Assembly: GCF_028622875.1 (NCBI RefSeq)
Contig: NZ_CP117709.1
Span: forward strand, 7,009,001-7,073,000
DNA: 64,000 bases
Direction: 5' to 3'
DNA from: Streptomyces sp. MMBL 11-1
Lineage (GTDB): Bacteria; Actinomycetota; Actinomycetes; Streptomycetales; Streptomycetaceae
Shown: positions 1 through 9,007 of the stretch, piece after piece
Numbering within the stretch: position 1 is the first letter of the stretch
Layout: each line of letters begins with the position of its first letter
Made by a program: the position numbers and the translations under genes
Notes under the pieces: model-generated
Seen by the model: the letters and a program-made list of their open reading frames with translations, nothing else
What the model was told of the DNA's origin: nothing
Databases searched by the model: none

Positions 1-412
1 TGGTGTAGGAGGCGGCGAACACGGCCTGCGTCGCCACCGGGCCCTCGTCCCCGGCCTCCAGATCGGTGGCGTCGGTGATGATGCCCGACCCGATCCGCAG
101 CGCGAGACGAGCGGCGATCTCCTTGCCCTCGGCCGAGGACACCACCAGCACCGCCGCGGGGGAGACGGCGTCGAACGCGGCCTGCAGCGCGTCGACCTTC
201 GGCACCACCAGGTAGTCCGCGAACTCCGGGGCATCGGAGGTGAGGACCTTCACCGCACCGTGCTCACCCAGCACACCCGCAGTGTTCCCGGCACCCGCGC
301 CCAGGGCCACCGCGACCGGGTCACCGATCCGACGCGCCAGCGTCAGCAACTCCAGCGTCGGCTTACGGACCGCACCGTCCACATGATCGACCAGAACCAG
401 AACTTCAGCCAT
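1..412 (-). CDS. etfA: Electron transfer flavoprotein alpha subunit, C-terminus cut by window edge
   Basis: The visible N-terminal 137 residues begin MAEVLVLVDHVDGAVRK and match the first domain of EtfA, which with EtfB takes electrons from acyl-CoA dehydrogenases and passes them to the quinone pool through ETF-quinone oxidoreductase. The ATG lies 72 bp after the etfB stop on the same strand, with a purine-rich stretch (GAGAAG) upstream, so the two genes form an operon. The FAD-binding C-terminal domain is outside the window. Identification rests on the N-terminal sequence and on pairing with etfB. Confidence 0.93.
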   Translation of the reverse strand, partial: MAEVLVLVDHVDGAVRKPTLELLTLARRIGDPVAVALGAGAGNTAGVLGEHGAVKVLTSDAPEFADYLVVPKVDALQAAFDAVSPAAVLVVSSAEGKEIAARLALRIGSGIITDATDLEAGDEGPVATQAVFAASYT

Positions 413-484
413 GACAACGCACTCCAGACAGACGAGAGAAGAGAAGGAGAAAAGAGAGGGAGAGGGAGGACCGGCCGTGCGGGA

Positions 485-1270
485 TCAGATGAACTTCTGG
501 CCCGCGAGGAACTCGGCGAGCTGCTTACCGCCCTCACCCTCGTCCTTCACGACCGTGCCCGCCGTGCGCGCCGGACGCTCCGTCGCGGAGTCGACCGCCG
601 TCCACGCACCCGCCAGACCGACCTCGTCCGCGTCCAGCTCCAGGTCCTCCAGATCCAAGGACTCCACCGGCTTCTTCTTCGCCGCCATGATCCCCTTGAA
701 CGAGGGGTAACGCGCCTCACCCGACTGGTCGGTCACCGACACCACCGCCGGCAGCGACGCCTCCAACTGCTCCGAAGCGGTGTCACCGTCACGCCGCCCG
801 GTCACCACACCCCCGGCCACCGACACCTCGGACAACAGCGTCACCTGCGGCACCCCCAGCCGCTCCGCCAGCAGCGCGGGCAGCACACCCATCACCCCGT
901 CGGTGGAGGCCATCCCACAGATCACCAGGTCGTACCCGGTCCTCTCGACCGCCTTCGCCAGCACCAGCGACGTGCCCATCACATCACTGCCGTGCAGATC
1001 GTCGTCCTCGACGTGAACCGCCTTGTCCGCACCCATCGACAACGCCTTGCGCAACGCGTCCTTGGCATCCTCCGGACCCACCGTCACCACGGTGATCTCC
1101 GCATCGTCCGCCCCGTCCGCGATCTGCAACGCCTGCTCGACCGCGTACTCGTCCAGCTCCGACAGCAGACCGTCGACATCCTCACGGTCCAGCGTCAGGT
1201 CATCGGCGAAACGCCGGTCACCGGTCGCGTCGGGCACGTACTTCACACAGACAACGATCCTCAAACTCAC
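485..1270 (-). CDS. etfB: Electron transfer flavoprotein beta subunit
   Basis: The protein has 261 residues, the normal EtfB length. It starts MSLRIVVCVKYVPD and contains the nucleotide-binding domain with GPEDAKDALRKALSMGADKA and DLVICGMASTDG. EtfB binds AMP and part of the FAD interface in the soluble EtfAB heterodimer. The GTG start at 1270 is preceded by AGGAG at a proper distance; a longer reading to 1516 would run through the operator and into the regulator leader, so it is rejected. Its promoter faces that of the TetR gene at 1404, with a double-dyad operator between them. The acyl-CoA dehydrogenase at 23764 is a likely electron donor (inference). Confidence 0.95.
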   Translation of the reverse strand: MSLRIVVCVKYVPDATGDRRFADDLTLDREDVDGLLSELDEYAVEQALQIADGADDAEITVVTVGPEDAKDALRKALSMGADKAVHVEDDDLHGSDVMGTSLVLAKAVERTGYDLVICGMASTDGVMGVLPALLAERLGVPQVTLLSEVSVAGGVVTGRRDGDTASEQLEASLPAVVSVTDQSGEARYPSFKGIMAAKKKPVESLDLEDLELDADEVGLAGAWTAVDSATERPARTAGTVVKDEGEGGKQLAEFLAGQKFI

Positions 1271-1336
1271 GCCGGCTCTCCTGCCTACCTGGGTGTGGTC
1301 CCACCTGGGTGTCATTCGTACTGATGGAGAGATTAT

Positions 1337-1371
1337 GGCACTCAGTACCCTCTGTAAAGGTACGCAGTGCC
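1337..1371. promoter_or_regulatory. TetR-type double-dyad operator, site A
   Basis: Two 13-bp imperfect palindromes, GGCACTCAGTACC (1337-1349) and GGTACGCAGTGCC (1359-1371), are 22 bp apart start to start and together form a larger inverted repeat. The site lies 67 bp upstream of etfB and 33 bp upstream of tetR, so it could control both divergent promoters. Near-identical arrangements occur at 2247-2282 and 30090-30124. Binding by the neighbouring TetR proteins is inferred from position and repetition. Confidence 0.8.
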
Positions 1372-1403
1372 AAAATGCTCCTTCCGGTGCTACGTTTCGC
1401 CGC

Positions 1404-2237
1404 ATGAGCGAGGCACGAGGATCCGAGAAGAAAGCGCCCATGCGGGAGGTGCTCGCCCAGGCGGCCTTCCAGCTCTTCCTGGAGCGGGGCTTCGAGCGGA
1501 CGACCGTGGACGACATCGTGGCGCGGGCCGGAGTGGGCCGCCGCTCGTTCTTCCGCTACTTCCCCTCCAAGGAGGACGCGGTCTTCCCGGACCACGAACG
1601 CTGCCTCGCCGAGACGACCGAGTTCCTGGCAGCCGTCGACGACAGCGACCCGGTCGGCGCGGTGTGCGACGCCGCGCGCATCGTGCTGCGGATGTACGCC
1701 GCCAACCCCGAGTTCTCCGTGCAGCGTTACCGCCTCACCCGGGAGGTGCCGGGGCTGAGGACGTATGAACTGTCGGTGGTGCGCCGCTACGAACAGATTC
1801 TCGCCGGGCACCTGCGGAGCAGGTTCGGCCGGGATGGCGACGGGGAGCTGCGGGCCGAGGTGATCGCCGCCTCGGTGGTCGCCGCGCACAACAACGGGCT
1901 GCGGCTGTGGCTGCGTTCGGGCGGGGTGGGCGACCCCGAGGTGGCCGTCGATCACGCGCTCGCCCTGGTGCGCGAGGTGTGGGAACGGCCCGCGGGGAAG
2001 GAGGGCGGCCCGTCCCCGTCATCGTCGCCGACGCTGCCGTCGCCGGAGGGGCGGAGGGAGGGCGGGCTCCCGGTCGGTTCCGCGTCCGGCCCCGCCGCGG
2101 CCCTTCCCGCGACCGGGCTTCCCGCTGCCTCCTTTCCCGTCTCCGGCGACGGTGAGGTGATCGTGATGGTCGCGCGGAAGGGCACCCCGATGTGGCGTGT
2201 CGTGCGGCAGATCGAGGCAGCCGTCGGAGAGAGCTGA
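1404..2237 (+). CDS. TetR family transcriptional regulator (paralogue of 31927-32745)
   Basis: This 277-residue protein has an N-terminal helix-turn-helix (residues about 18-65, TTVDDIVARAGVGRRSFF and SKEDAVFPDH) followed by a ligand domain containing MYAANPEFSVQRYRLTREVP. A proline/serine-rich linker at about residues 200-240 leads to a short conserved end, GDGEVIVMVARKGTP. Helix-turn-helix, core and C-terminal tail all match the TetR protein at 31927-32745. ATG 1404 is chosen because the in-frame ATG at 1335 would put the start codon inside the operator. It probably represses itself and etfBA through site A. The ligand is unknown; an acyl-CoA of the ethylmalonyl-CoA or butyrate route is an inference. 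Confidence 0.88.
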   Translation: MSEARGSEKKAPMREVLAQAAFQLFLERGFERTTVDDIVARAGVGRRSFFRYFPSKEDAVFPDHERCLAETTEFLAAVDDSDPVGAVCDAARIVLRMYAANPEFSVQRYRLTREVPGLRTYELSVVRRYEQILAGHLRSRFGRDGDGELRAEVIAASVVAAHNNGLRLWLRSGGVGDPEVAVDHALALVREVWERPAGKEGGPSPSSSPTLPSPEGRREGGLPVGSASGPAAALPATGLPAASFPVSGDGEVIVMVARKGTPMWRVVRQIEAAVGES

Positions 2238-2246
2238 GTACCAATG

Positions 2247-2282
2247 GGCACTCAGTGCCTTTACGGTCCGGCACTGAGTGCC
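2247..2282. promoter_or_regulatory. TetR-type double-dyad operator, site B
   Basis: GGCACTCAGTGCC (2247-2259) and GGCACTGAGTGCC (2270-2282) are two nearly perfect 13-bp palindromes 23 bp apart, the same architecture as sites A and C. The site begins only 10 bp after the TetR stop codon and 67 bp before the zinc-ribbon/OB-fold gene, so it most likely controls that gene. Confidence 0.8.
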
Positions 2283-2348
2283 ATATGGTGCGGACGCGCC
2301 CGCAGTGCAGGTGCGAGCGCGTCCGAGTCGAGCGCAGGGGGTCGAGCC

Positions 2349-2732
2349 GTGTCCCAGACAGTCATGGGCACCGTCCAGAAGGCGCACGAGGAGTGCGGCC
2401 TCTCCTACAACCGCTGCCGCTGGTGCGGCACCGCCTCGTTCCGGCGGCTGCTGTGCCCGGTGTGCGCGTCGAGCGAACTGGAATCCGAACGCACCACCGG
2501 CCACGGCGTGGTCGTCCGGACCGCCGTGGTCCACCGCTACACCGAGGCGGCGCGCAACGAGTCCCTCGTGCGGTTCTCCGAAGGGTTCGTCTTCCGCTGC
2601 CGGATCGTGGGGGCGGCTCCGCACCTCGTGACGGTCGGCGCCCGCGTCCGGCCCGTCCCCGGGGGCGAGCCGGAGACGGGCGAGGTGGTCCTGGAACTCT
2701 GTGACCCGCCCGCACGGCGCGACTGGGTCTGA
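2349..2732 (+). CDS. Zinc-ribbon OB-fold (DUF35-like) protein
   Basis: The product has 127 residues. An N-terminal rubredoxin-like zinc ribbon carries two CxxC pairs (CRWC near residue 19 and CPVC near residue 34) and is followed by a beta-rich OB-fold-like half. DUF35 proteins are usually partners of thiolases or acyl-CoA enzymes. Here the gene stands alone but sits under operator site B, which ties it to the acyl-CoA regulon by inference. The GTG start at 2349 is preceded by AGGGGG; the longer open frame from 2244 would translate through the operator. Confidence 0.75.
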   Translation: MSQTVMGTVQKAHEECGLSYNRCRWCGTASFRRLLCPVCASSELESERTTGHGVVVRTAVVHRYTEAARNESLVRFSEGFVFRCRIVGAAPHLVTVGARVRPVPGGEPETGEVVLELCDPPARRDWV

Positions 2733-2737
2733 ACGTC

Positions 2738-2768
2738 CCGGCCGGCCGGTGAACCGCCGGTCGGCCGG
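2738..2768. terminator. GC-rich hairpin between convergent genes
   Basis: CCGGCCGGCCGGT pairs with ACCGCCGGTCGGCCGG around a short loop, in the 36 bp between the convergent OB-fold and DJ-1-like genes. There is no T tract, as is common in Streptomyces. It could serve both strands. Confidence 0.6.
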
Positions 2769-3464
2769 TCAGCTCAACCGGTTGAGCATCTCGGCGGCCA
2801 ACGGCGCGGAGGACGCCGGGTTCTGACCGGTGATCAGGTTGCGGTCGGTGATGATGAACGGCGCCCAGGGCTCGCCCTCCTGGAAGTCGGCGCCGAGCGC
2901 CACCAGTCGGTCCTGGAGCAGCCACTTCGCCTTGTCCGCGAAGCCAGCCTGGGTCTCCTCGGCGTTGGTGAAGCCGGTCAGCCGGTACCCGGCGAACGCG
3001 TTCCCGCCGTCGGGTCCGGTCGCGGCCAGCAGCGCCGCCGGACCGTGGCAGACCACGCCCAGCGGCTTGCCCGAAGCCAGCACCCGGGCGAGCAGCCGCC
3101 CGGAGACGGGGTCCACCGCGAGGTCCTCCATCGGGCCGTGGCCGCCGGGGTAGAAGACGGCGTCGTACGCGTCCGGGTCCACGTCCTCCAGCGCGACCGG
3201 CCGCCGCAGCTCCTCGAACGCCTCGAGACCGGCCGCCACCGCGTCGGCGCCCTCCTGGCCGCCGTTGACGTCGGGCGTCAGGCTGCCGCGGTCCACGGTC
3301 GGGACGACGCCGCCCGGGGTGGCGACGACCACCTCGTGCCCGGCGTCGGTGAACGCCCGGTAAGGAGCCACGGCCTCCTCGGCCCAGAAGCCCGTGGGGT
3401 GGGCCGTGCCGTCCGCCAGGGTCCAGTGGTCCGCGCCGGACACCACGAAAAGGATCTTTGCCAT
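2769..3464 (-). CDS. DJ-1/PfpI (type 1 glutamine amidotransferase-like) protein
   Basis: The 231-residue protein shows the DJ-1/PfpI fold: MAKILFVVSGADHW at the start, YDAVFYPGGHGPMEDLA in the middle, and the nucleophile-elbow cysteine in LGVVCHGPAALL near residue 138. Members act as glyoxalase III-type deglycases, chaperones or proteases; the long form with an HW motif near the N-terminus resembles the Hsp31/glyoxalase III branch. ATG 3464 is preferred over ATG 3473 because GGAG lies 9 bp upstream of 3464 but directly abuts 3473. It is a single gene converging on the OB-fold gene. Confidence 0.85.
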   Translation of the reverse strand: MAKILFVVSGADHWTLADGTAHPTGFWAEEAVAPYRAFTDAGHEVVVATPGGVVPTVDRGSLTPDVNGGQEGADAVAAGLEAFEELRRPVALEDVDPDAYDAVFYPGGHGPMEDLAVDPVSGRLLARVLASGKPLGVVCHGPAALLAATGPDGGNAFAGYRLTGFTNAEETQAGFADKAKWLLQDRLVALGADFQEGEPWAPFIITDRNLITGQNPASSAPLAAEMLNRLS

Positions 3465-3923
3465 GTCGTACATCTCCGTTGGTCGGGGTGGCTGACCAGG
3501 CCGACGGTAGGCCCGGCCGGGCCAGGATCCGCCTCCCGCCCGCGTGTGCCGTGAAGAGGCTTCCGACGGGGCGGCGGCGATCGGCCGTCCGGCGGATCGC
3601 CTGCCCCCTCGAAACGCTCCGAATCATCCGGAGCGCTCCCGGCGAGCTCAGTCCCGGTGCCTCCCGGCCGCTCGCGCGACCAGCGCCTCCGCGTTGCCCG
3701 AGAGCCGGGCGGCGACCGCGTCGGCGCGGAGCGGGTGGGCGGCCGGCTCAGCGGCCGGCGGTCCCGTCGGGCCCGGATCGACCCGGGTCGAGGCACCGAA
3801 CCCGACCCGGTCACGGGCCGTCCCGCGGGCGTGGGGGAGCAGCGGTTCCCAGCCCGAGCCGGGCTGGGACGTGGGGCGTCACCCGGGGGCGAGGGCTGCT
3901 CCCGGCCGTGTTTAGCTGGAGCC
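3465..3923. other. Intergenic region, no gene recognised
   Basis: This is 459 bp between divergent genes. Several open frames exist on both strands but none has a plausible start, family resemblance or codon bias. Promoters for both flanking genes must lie here; no clear repeat or operator was seen. Confidence 0.5.
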
Positions 3924-4769
3924 ATGATCGATGACTTCCTGTACGGGACCGACGGACACACCGGAGCGACGGCCGAGGTCGAGGCCGCCGTGCGCGCCGC
4001 CGCCGCGGCCGAGATCATGCCGCGCCACCGGAAGCTGGCCGCCCACGAGATCATCGAGAAGAACGGCCCGCACGACCTGGTCACCGCCGCCGACAGGATG
4101 GCCGAGGAACATCTCACCGCCGCCCTCACCGAGCTGCTGCCCGGCTCGGTCGTCGTCGGCGAGGAGTCCGTGCACGCCGACCCGGCGGTCTACGACGCCC
4201 TCGGCGGCGACGCCCCGGTCTGGATCGTCGACCCGGTCGACGGCACCCGCCAGTTCGTCCGGGGCGAGGCCGGCTTCTGCACCCTGGTCGCCCTCGCCCA
4301 GCACGGCGAGGTCCACGCCTCCTGGACGTACGCCCCGGTCCTGGGCGAGATGGCCGTCGCCGTACGCGGCCGGGGCGCCACGCTGAACGGGACGCCGATA
4401 CGCTCCGGGTCGCCCGCACCCGGCGCCGTGCTCAAGGTGGCGATGTCCCACCCCGACTACACCGACGAGGCCCAGAAGCGGGCCCTGTTCGGCCTGCGCG
4501 TCGAAGGCGTCGCGGCCCGCCCCTGCGGCTCGGCCGGTCTCGAGTACCTCGCCGTCGCCCGCGGCGCCCTGGACGCCACCGCCTTCAGCTGGGAGTACGC
4601 CTGGGACCACGCCGCGGGTCTGCTCCTGGTCACCGAGGCGGGCGGCGCCCAGTCGACCCTGTCCGGCGCCCCGTTCCGTATCGCGGGCGGCAATGACCTG
4701 CCGTTCACGGCCGCCCGCGACGGGGCCACCGTCCAGCGCGTCCTGGCCGCCCTGCGCACGGACGGCTGA
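3924..4769 (+). CDS. Inositol monophosphatase family phosphatase
   Basis: The 281-residue protein carries the FIG/IMPase metal-site motifs: [10 protein letters not shown] (first metal ligands, near residue 74), [13 protein letters not shown] (DPxDGT, near residue 102) and [17 protein letters not shown] (WDxAAG, near residue 220). Such enzymes hydrolyse phosphomonoesters such as inositol-1-phosphate or histidinol phosphate with Mg2+. The sequence alone does not decide the substrate. The ATG follows CTGGAG. It is transcribed toward the FAD oxidoreductase 94 bp downstream, whose own ribosome site suggests separate or loosely coupled expression. Confidence 0.88.
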   Translation: MIDDFLYGTDGHTGATAEVEAAVRAAAAAEIMPRHRKLAAHEIIEKNGPHDLVTAADRMAEEHLTAALTELLPGSVVVGEESVHADPAVYDALGGDAPVWIVDPVDGTRQFVRGEAGFCTLVALAQHGEVHASWTYAPVLGEMAVAVRGRGATLNGTPIRSGSPAPGAVLKVAMSHPDYTDEAQKRALFGLRVEGVAARPCGSAGLEYLAVARGALDATAFSWEYAWDHAAGLLLVTEAGGAQSTLSGAPFRIAGGNDLPFTAARDGATVQRVLAALRTDG

Positions 4770-4863
4770 CCGGCCCGGCCGGACCCGGGGTACCCGCGTC
4801 CGCACGGTCGGTGGCGGCGCATACCCTGGGGGTCCGTCTGCCGGCCGACGAAGGAGTCCCAAG

Positions 4864-6279
4864 GTGCCGTCGATGCTCGATGCGGTCGTGGTGGGCGCGG
4901 GGCCCAACGGACTGACCGCCGCAGCCGAACTGGCCCGCCGGGGCCTCGCGGTGGAGGTCCACGAGGCGCACGACACGGTCGGCGGGGGAGCCCGCACCGA
5001 GGAGCTGACCCTTCCGGGGTTCCGGCACGACCCCTGTTCCGCCGTACACCCCCTCGCGATCGGCTCACCCGCGTTCCGGGCGATGCCCCTGGCCCGGCAC
5101 GGCCTGGAGTGGCTGCACCCCGAGGTCGACCTCGCCCACCCCTTCCCGGACGGCACCGCCGCCGCGCTCACCCGCTCCGTCGGCGAGAGCGCGATGTCGC
5201 TGGGGGCCGCCGACGCCGGTGCCTACCGCCGCCTGATGGCGCCCTTCGTCGGCCGCTGGGACACCCTGGCCGCCGACTTCCTGCGCACCCCCTGGGACGG
5301 CCTGCCCCGCGACCCCTACCGGCTGGCCCGCTTCGGTCTGCTCGGCCTCCGGCCCGCCACCTGGGTCTCCCGCCGTTTCTCCGGCGAGAAGGCCCGCGGC
5401 CTCTTCGCCGGGCTCGCCGCCCACGCCATAGCTCCCACCAGCGGATTCGCCACCTCGGCCATCGCCCTCGTCTTCGCGCTCGCCGCCCACGAGAACGGCT
5501 GGCCGGTGCCGCGCGGCGGCTCCCAGGCCATCTCCGACGCCCTCGCCTCCTACCTCCGTGAACAGGGCGGCACGATCCGCACCGGCAGCGAGGTCAAGCG
5601 CCTGGACGAACTCCCGCCCGCCCGCGCCTACATCTTCGACACCTCGCCCTCCGCGCTCGCCCGGATCGCGGGCCTCGGCTCCGCGTACCACCGCTACCGC
5701 TACGGCGCCTCCGCCTTCAAGATCGACTACGCGCTGTCGGGCCCCGTCCCCTGGACCGCGCCCCAGGCCCGCCGCGCGGGCACCGTCCACATCGGCCCCG
5801 ACGCCGGAACCATCGACACCGCGCTGAAGGCGGCCGTCGAGGGCCGCGACCCGAGCGTCCCCTTCCTCATCACCGCCCAGCCCAGCATCGTCGACCCCTC
5901 CCGGGCCCCCGACGGGCGCCATGTCTTCTGGGTGTACGGGCACGTCCCGGCGGGCTGGGAGGGCGACGCGACCGACGTCATCGAACGCCAACTGGAGCGC
6001 TTCGCACCCGGGTTCCGCGACCTGGTGCTGGCCCGCGCCCTCTCGGGCCCGCCCCAGCTCGCCGCGCGCAACGCCAACTACGTCGGCGGCGACATCGCCT
6101 GCGGAGCCTTCGCCGGCCTCCAGACGCTGATCCGCCCCAAGCTCGCCCGCGTCCCCTACGCCACCGCGCACCCCGCGGTCTTCCTCTGCTCCTCGGCCAC
6201 CCCGCCCGGACCGGGGGTCCACGGCATGTCCGGCCACCACGCCGCCAAGGCCGTATGGCGACGGCTGCGGGCCTCCTGA
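4864..6279 (+). CDS. NAD(P)/FAD-dependent oxidoreductase (phytoene desaturase/CrtI-like)
   Basis: The 471-residue protein has a Rossmann FAD motif at its N-terminus ([20 protein letters not shown]) and the CrtI-type C-terminal signature around [16 protein letters not shown]. This group covers carotenoid desaturases and many uncharacterised actinobacterial flavoproteins. No carotenoid genes lie nearby, so a general amine-oxidase/desaturase-like label is safer. GTG 4864 is chosen because AAGGAG lies 7 bp upstream; ATG 4873 would be 16 bp away. Confidence 0.85.
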   Translation: MPSMLDAVVVGAGPNGLTAAAELARRGLAVEVHEAHDTVGGGARTEELTLPGFRHDPCSAVHPLAIGSPAFRAMPLARHGLEWLHPEVDLAHPFPDGTAAALTRSVGESAMSLGAADAGAYRRLMAPFVGRWDTLAADFLRTPWDGLPRDPYRLARFGLLGLRPATWVSRRFSGEKARGLFAGLAAHAIAPTSGFATSAIALVFALAAHENGWPVPRGGSQAISDALASYLREQGGTIRTGSEVKRLDELPPARAYIFDTSPSALARIAGLGSAYHRYRYGASAFKIDYALSGPVPWTAPQARRAGTVHIGPDAGTIDTALKAAVEGRDPSVPFLITAQPSIVDPSRAPDGRHVFWVYGHVPAGWEGDATDVIERQLERFAPGFRDLVLARALSGPPQLAARNANYVGGDIACGAFAGLQTLIRPKLARVPYATAHPAVFLCSSATPPGPGVHGMSGHHAAKAVWRRLRAS

Positions 6280-6324
6280 ACGGACCGGGCGGCGCGGCCC
6301 CCCGGCGCGCGGCATGATGTCCGC

Positions 6325-6858
6325 ATGAGTACATCTGTCTCCCCCGCCGTACGCCTGGTCCGCGGCGACATCACCGACCAGTCCGTCGACGTCATCGTCA
6401 ACGCGGCGAACTCCTCGCTGCTCGGCGGGGGCGGAGTCGACGGCGCCATCCACCGGCGGGGCGGGCCCGACATCCTCGCCGCCTGCCGCGAGTTGCGCGC
6501 CTCGCACTACGGGAAGGGGCTGCCCACCGGGCAGGCCGTCGCCACCACCGCCGGACGCCTCGACGCCCGGTGGATCGTGCACACGGTCGGCCCGGTCTTC
6601 TCCGGCGCTCAGGACCGCTCCGCCCTGCTCGCCTCCTGCTACCGCGAATCCCTGCGCCTGGCAGCCGAGTTGGGGGCCAGATCCATCGCGTTCCCGGCGA
6701 TCTCCACCGGCATCTACGGCTGGCCGATGGACGACGGGGCCAGGATCGCCGTACGCACGGTCCTGGCGGAGACCGTGGAGCCGGTGGAAGAGGTGCGCTT
6801 CGTCCTCTTCGACGCCCATGCGTACGTGGAGTTCGAGGAAGTCCTCGCGATGCGCTGA
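6325..6858 (+). CDS. Macro-domain protein, O-acetyl-ADP-ribose deacetylase type
   Basis: The 177-residue protein is a single macro domain. LVRGDITDQSVDVIVNAAN, SLLGGGGVDGAIHR and AISTGIYGWP are the ADP-ribose-binding loops and catalytic surroundings of the YmdB/MacroD group, which removes O-acetyl or mono-ADP-ribose groups. There is no clear ribosome site; a -10-like CATGAT about 12 bp upstream of the ATG would suit a leaderless transcript. It precedes the alkylation-repair pair but is separated from it by 102 bp. Confidence 0.9.
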   Translation: MSTSVSPAVRLVRGDITDQSVDVIVNAANSSLLGGGGVDGAIHRRGGPDILAACRELRASHYGKGLPTGQAVATTAGRLDARWIVHTVGPVFSGAQDRSALLASCYRESLRLAAELGARSIAFPAISTGIYGWPMDDGARIAVRTVLAETVEPVEEVRFVLFDAHAYVEFEEVLAMR

Positions 6859-6885
6859 GACCGCGCCCCGCGGTCACCGGGACGG

Positions 6886-6924
6886 CTGTCGGATTTCCGC
6901 GCGAGGGCCCTGTCGGATTTCCGC
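6886..6924 (+). promoter_or_regulatory. 15-bp direct repeat upstream of ada-alkA
   Basis: CTGTCGGATTTCCGC occurs perfectly at 6886-6900 and again at 6910-6924, a 24-bp period, ending 36 bp before the start of the Ada-AlkA fusion. AraC-family activators, to which the Ada DNA-binding domain belongs, often bind direct repeats. An autoregulatory Ada box is therefore a reasonable inference. Confidence 0.55.
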
Positions 6925-6960
6925 CAGCCAAGCCGCTGACCGGTGCACCATCCTGGAACC

Positions 6961-8433
6961 ATGCACACCGACACCGAGCGCTGCGTGCGGGCCGTCCAGT
7001 CCAAGGACGCCCGCTTCGACGGCTGGTTCTTCACCGCGGTCCTCACCACCCGGATCTACTGCCGCCCCAGTTGCCCCGTCGTGCCGCCCAAGGTCCGCAA
7101 CATGACCTTCTACCCGAGCGCCGCCGCCTGCCAGCAGGCCGGATTCCGGGCCTGCAAGCGGTGCCGCCCCGACACCAGCCCCGGATCCCCCGAGTGGAAC
7201 GCCCGCGCCGACTCCGTCGCCCGCGCCATGCGCCTGATCCGGGACGGGGTCGTCGACCGCGAGGGCGTGCCCGGGCTCGCCTCCCGGCTGGGCTACTCCG
7301 CGCGACAGATCGAACGCCAGCTGCTGGCCGAGCTGGGCGCCGGCCCGCTGGCCCTGGCCCGCGCCCAGCGGGCGCAGACCGCCCGCCTCCTCATCGAGAC
7401 GACCGCGCTGCCCATGGCCCAGGTGGCGTTCGCCGCGGGCTTCTCCTCGATCCGCACGTTCAACGAGACGGTCCGCGAGGTCTTCGGCCTGGCCCCCGGC
7501 GAACTGCGCACCCGGGCCGCCCGGGGGCCCCGGCCCGCCGCCGTACCGGGCGTCATCGCGCTCCGCCTCCCGTACCGGGCCCCGCTCAACCCCAGCAACC
7601 TCTTCGGCCACCTCGCGGCGACCGCCGTCCCCGGCGTCGAGGAGTGGCGGGACGGCGCGTACCGGCGCACCCTCACCCTCCCGTACGGGCACGGCGTCGT
7701 CGCCCTGAGTCCGGCGCCCGACCACATCGCCTGCCGTCTCTCCCTCACCGACCCCCGCGACCTCACCCGGGCCATCAGCCGCTGCCGCTGGCTCCTCGAC
7801 CTGGACGCGGACCCGGTCGCCGTCGACGCCCAGCTGCGCACCGATCCGCTGCTCGCCCCGCTGGTCGACGCGGGCCCCGGCCGTCGGGTGCCCCGCACGG
7901 TGGACGGGGCGGAGTTCGCCGTACGCGCGGTGCTCGGCCAGCAGGTCTCCACCGCCGCCGCCCGCACCCACGCCGCCCGGCTGGTCACCGCCCACGGCGT
8001 CCCGGTCGAGGACCCCGAGGGCGGGCTGACCCACCTCTTCCCGACCCCGGAGTCGCTGGCGGGCCTCGACCCGGAGGCCCTCGCGCTGCCGCGCACCCGC
8101 CGCACCACGCTCACCACCCTCGTCGCCGCCCTCGCGGAGGACCGGCTCCGGCTCGACACGGACACCGACTGGGACGGGGCCCGCGCCGAACTGGCCGCCC
8201 TGCCCGGCTTCGGCCCCTGGACGGTCGAGTCCATCGCCATGCGGGCCCTCGGCGATCCCGACGCCTTCCTCCCCACCGACCTCGGCATACGCCGGGCGGC
8301 CGAGCGGCTCGGCCTGCCGGCCACCCCCGCCGCCCTCACCGCACGGGCCGCTGGCTGGCGCCCCTGGCGGGCGTACGCCGTGCAGTACCTCTGGACGGTG
8401 GACGACCACCCCATCAACCACCTGCCCGGCTGA
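6961..8433 (+). CDS. alkA: Ada-AlkA fusion: methyl-phosphotriester sensor, AraC HTH and 3-methyladenine glycosylase
   Basis: The 490-residue protein has three parts. The first is an Ada zinc domain with cysteines at 34, 38, 65 and 68 (YCRPSC and CKRC), equivalent to the four zinc cysteines of E. coli Ada, one of which accepts the methyl group. The second is an AraC-type helix-turn-helix, about residues 85-175. The third is an AlkA N-domain plus HhH-GPD glycosylase, about 195-490, with LPGFGPWTVESIAMRAL. It should sense alkylated DNA, activate transcription and excise alkylated bases. The next gene is the methylguanine methyltransferase, completing an adaptive-response operon. ATG 6961 is preferred over GTG 6943. 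Confidence 0.93.
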   Translation: MHTDTERCVRAVQSKDARFDGWFFTAVLTTRIYCRPSCPVVPPKVRNMTFYPSAAACQQAGFRACKRCRPDTSPGSPEWNARADSVARAMRLIRDGVVDREGVPGLASRLGYSARQIERQLLAELGAGPLALARAQRAQTARLLIETTALPMAQVAFAAGFSSIRTFNETVREVFGLAPGELRTRAARGPRPAAVPGVIALRLPYRAPLNPSNLFGHLAATAVPGVEEWRDGAYRRTLTLPYGHGVVALSPAPDHIACRLSLTDPRDLTRAISRCRWLLDLDADPVAVDAQLRTDPLLAPLVDAGPGRRVPRTVDGAEFAVRAVLGQQVSTAAARTHAARLVTAHGVPVEDPEGGLTHLFPTPESLAGLDPEALALPRTRRTTLTTLVAALAEDRLRLDTDTDWDGARAELAALPGFGPWTVESIAMRALGDPDAFLPTDLGIRRAAERLGLPATPAALTARAAGWRPWRAYAVQYLWTVDDHPINHLPG

Positions 8434-8462
8434 CGCCGGACGCTGACAAGGAAACGGCTCCC

Positions 8463-8999
8463 ATGACCACGACCACCATCACCCCCACCTCTCCGGTGAC
8501 CAAGCGGCACACGGTCCTCGACAGCCCCTTCGGCCCGCTCACGCTCGTCGCCACCGACGGGGTCCTCTCCGCCCTCTACATGACCGACCAGCGCCACCGC
8601 CCGTCCCAGGAGACGTTCGGGGTCCCGGACCCGGAGCCCTTCGGCGAGGCGATCCAGCAGCTCACCGCGTACTTCGCCGGGGACCGCACCACCTTCGACC
8701 TCCCGCTGAACATGGCGGGCACGCCGTTCCAGCGGAGCGTGTGGGCGGAGCTGCTGAAGATCCCGTACGGGGAGACCCGGACGTACGGCGAGCTGGCCGA
8801 GGAGCTCGGCAAACCGGGCGCCTCGCGGGCGGTCGGACTGGCCAACGGCAAGAACCCCGTCGGGATCATCGTGCCGTGCCACCGGGTGATCGGAGCCTCC
8901 GGGAGCCTCACCGGCTACGGCGGCGGCCTGGACCGCAAGCAGCGGCTGCTCGCCTTCGAGAGCGGGCGGAAGGACGACGGGGTGCGGACGCTGTTCTGA
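8463..8999 (+). CDS. ogt: Methylated-DNA--protein-cysteine S-methyltransferase
   Basis: The 178-residue protein contains the active-site motif IVPCHRVIGASG; the cysteine near residue 139 takes the alkyl group irreversibly from O6-alkylguanine or O4-alkylthymine. GTPFQRSVWAELLKIPYG is the DNA-binding helix-turn-helix region. The gene begins 29 bp after alkA on the same strand and is surely co-transcribed, so direct reversal and base excision of alkylation damage are produced together. Confidence 0.95.
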   Translation: MTTTTITPTSPVTKRHTVLDSPFGPLTLVATDGVLSALYMTDQRHRPSQETFGVPDPEPFGEAIQQLTAYFAGDRTTFDLPLNMAGTPFQRSVWAELLKIPYGETRTYGELAEELGKPGASRAVGLANGKNPVGIIVPCHRVIGASGSLTGYGGGLDRKQRLLAFESGRKDDGVRTLF

Positions 9000-9007
9000 G
9001 AGCGGAC

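Noticed and set aside
1335..1403. Earlier start for the first TetR gene at ATG 1335
   Set aside because: It would lie inside the operator and adds residues not shared with the paralogue at 31927-32745.
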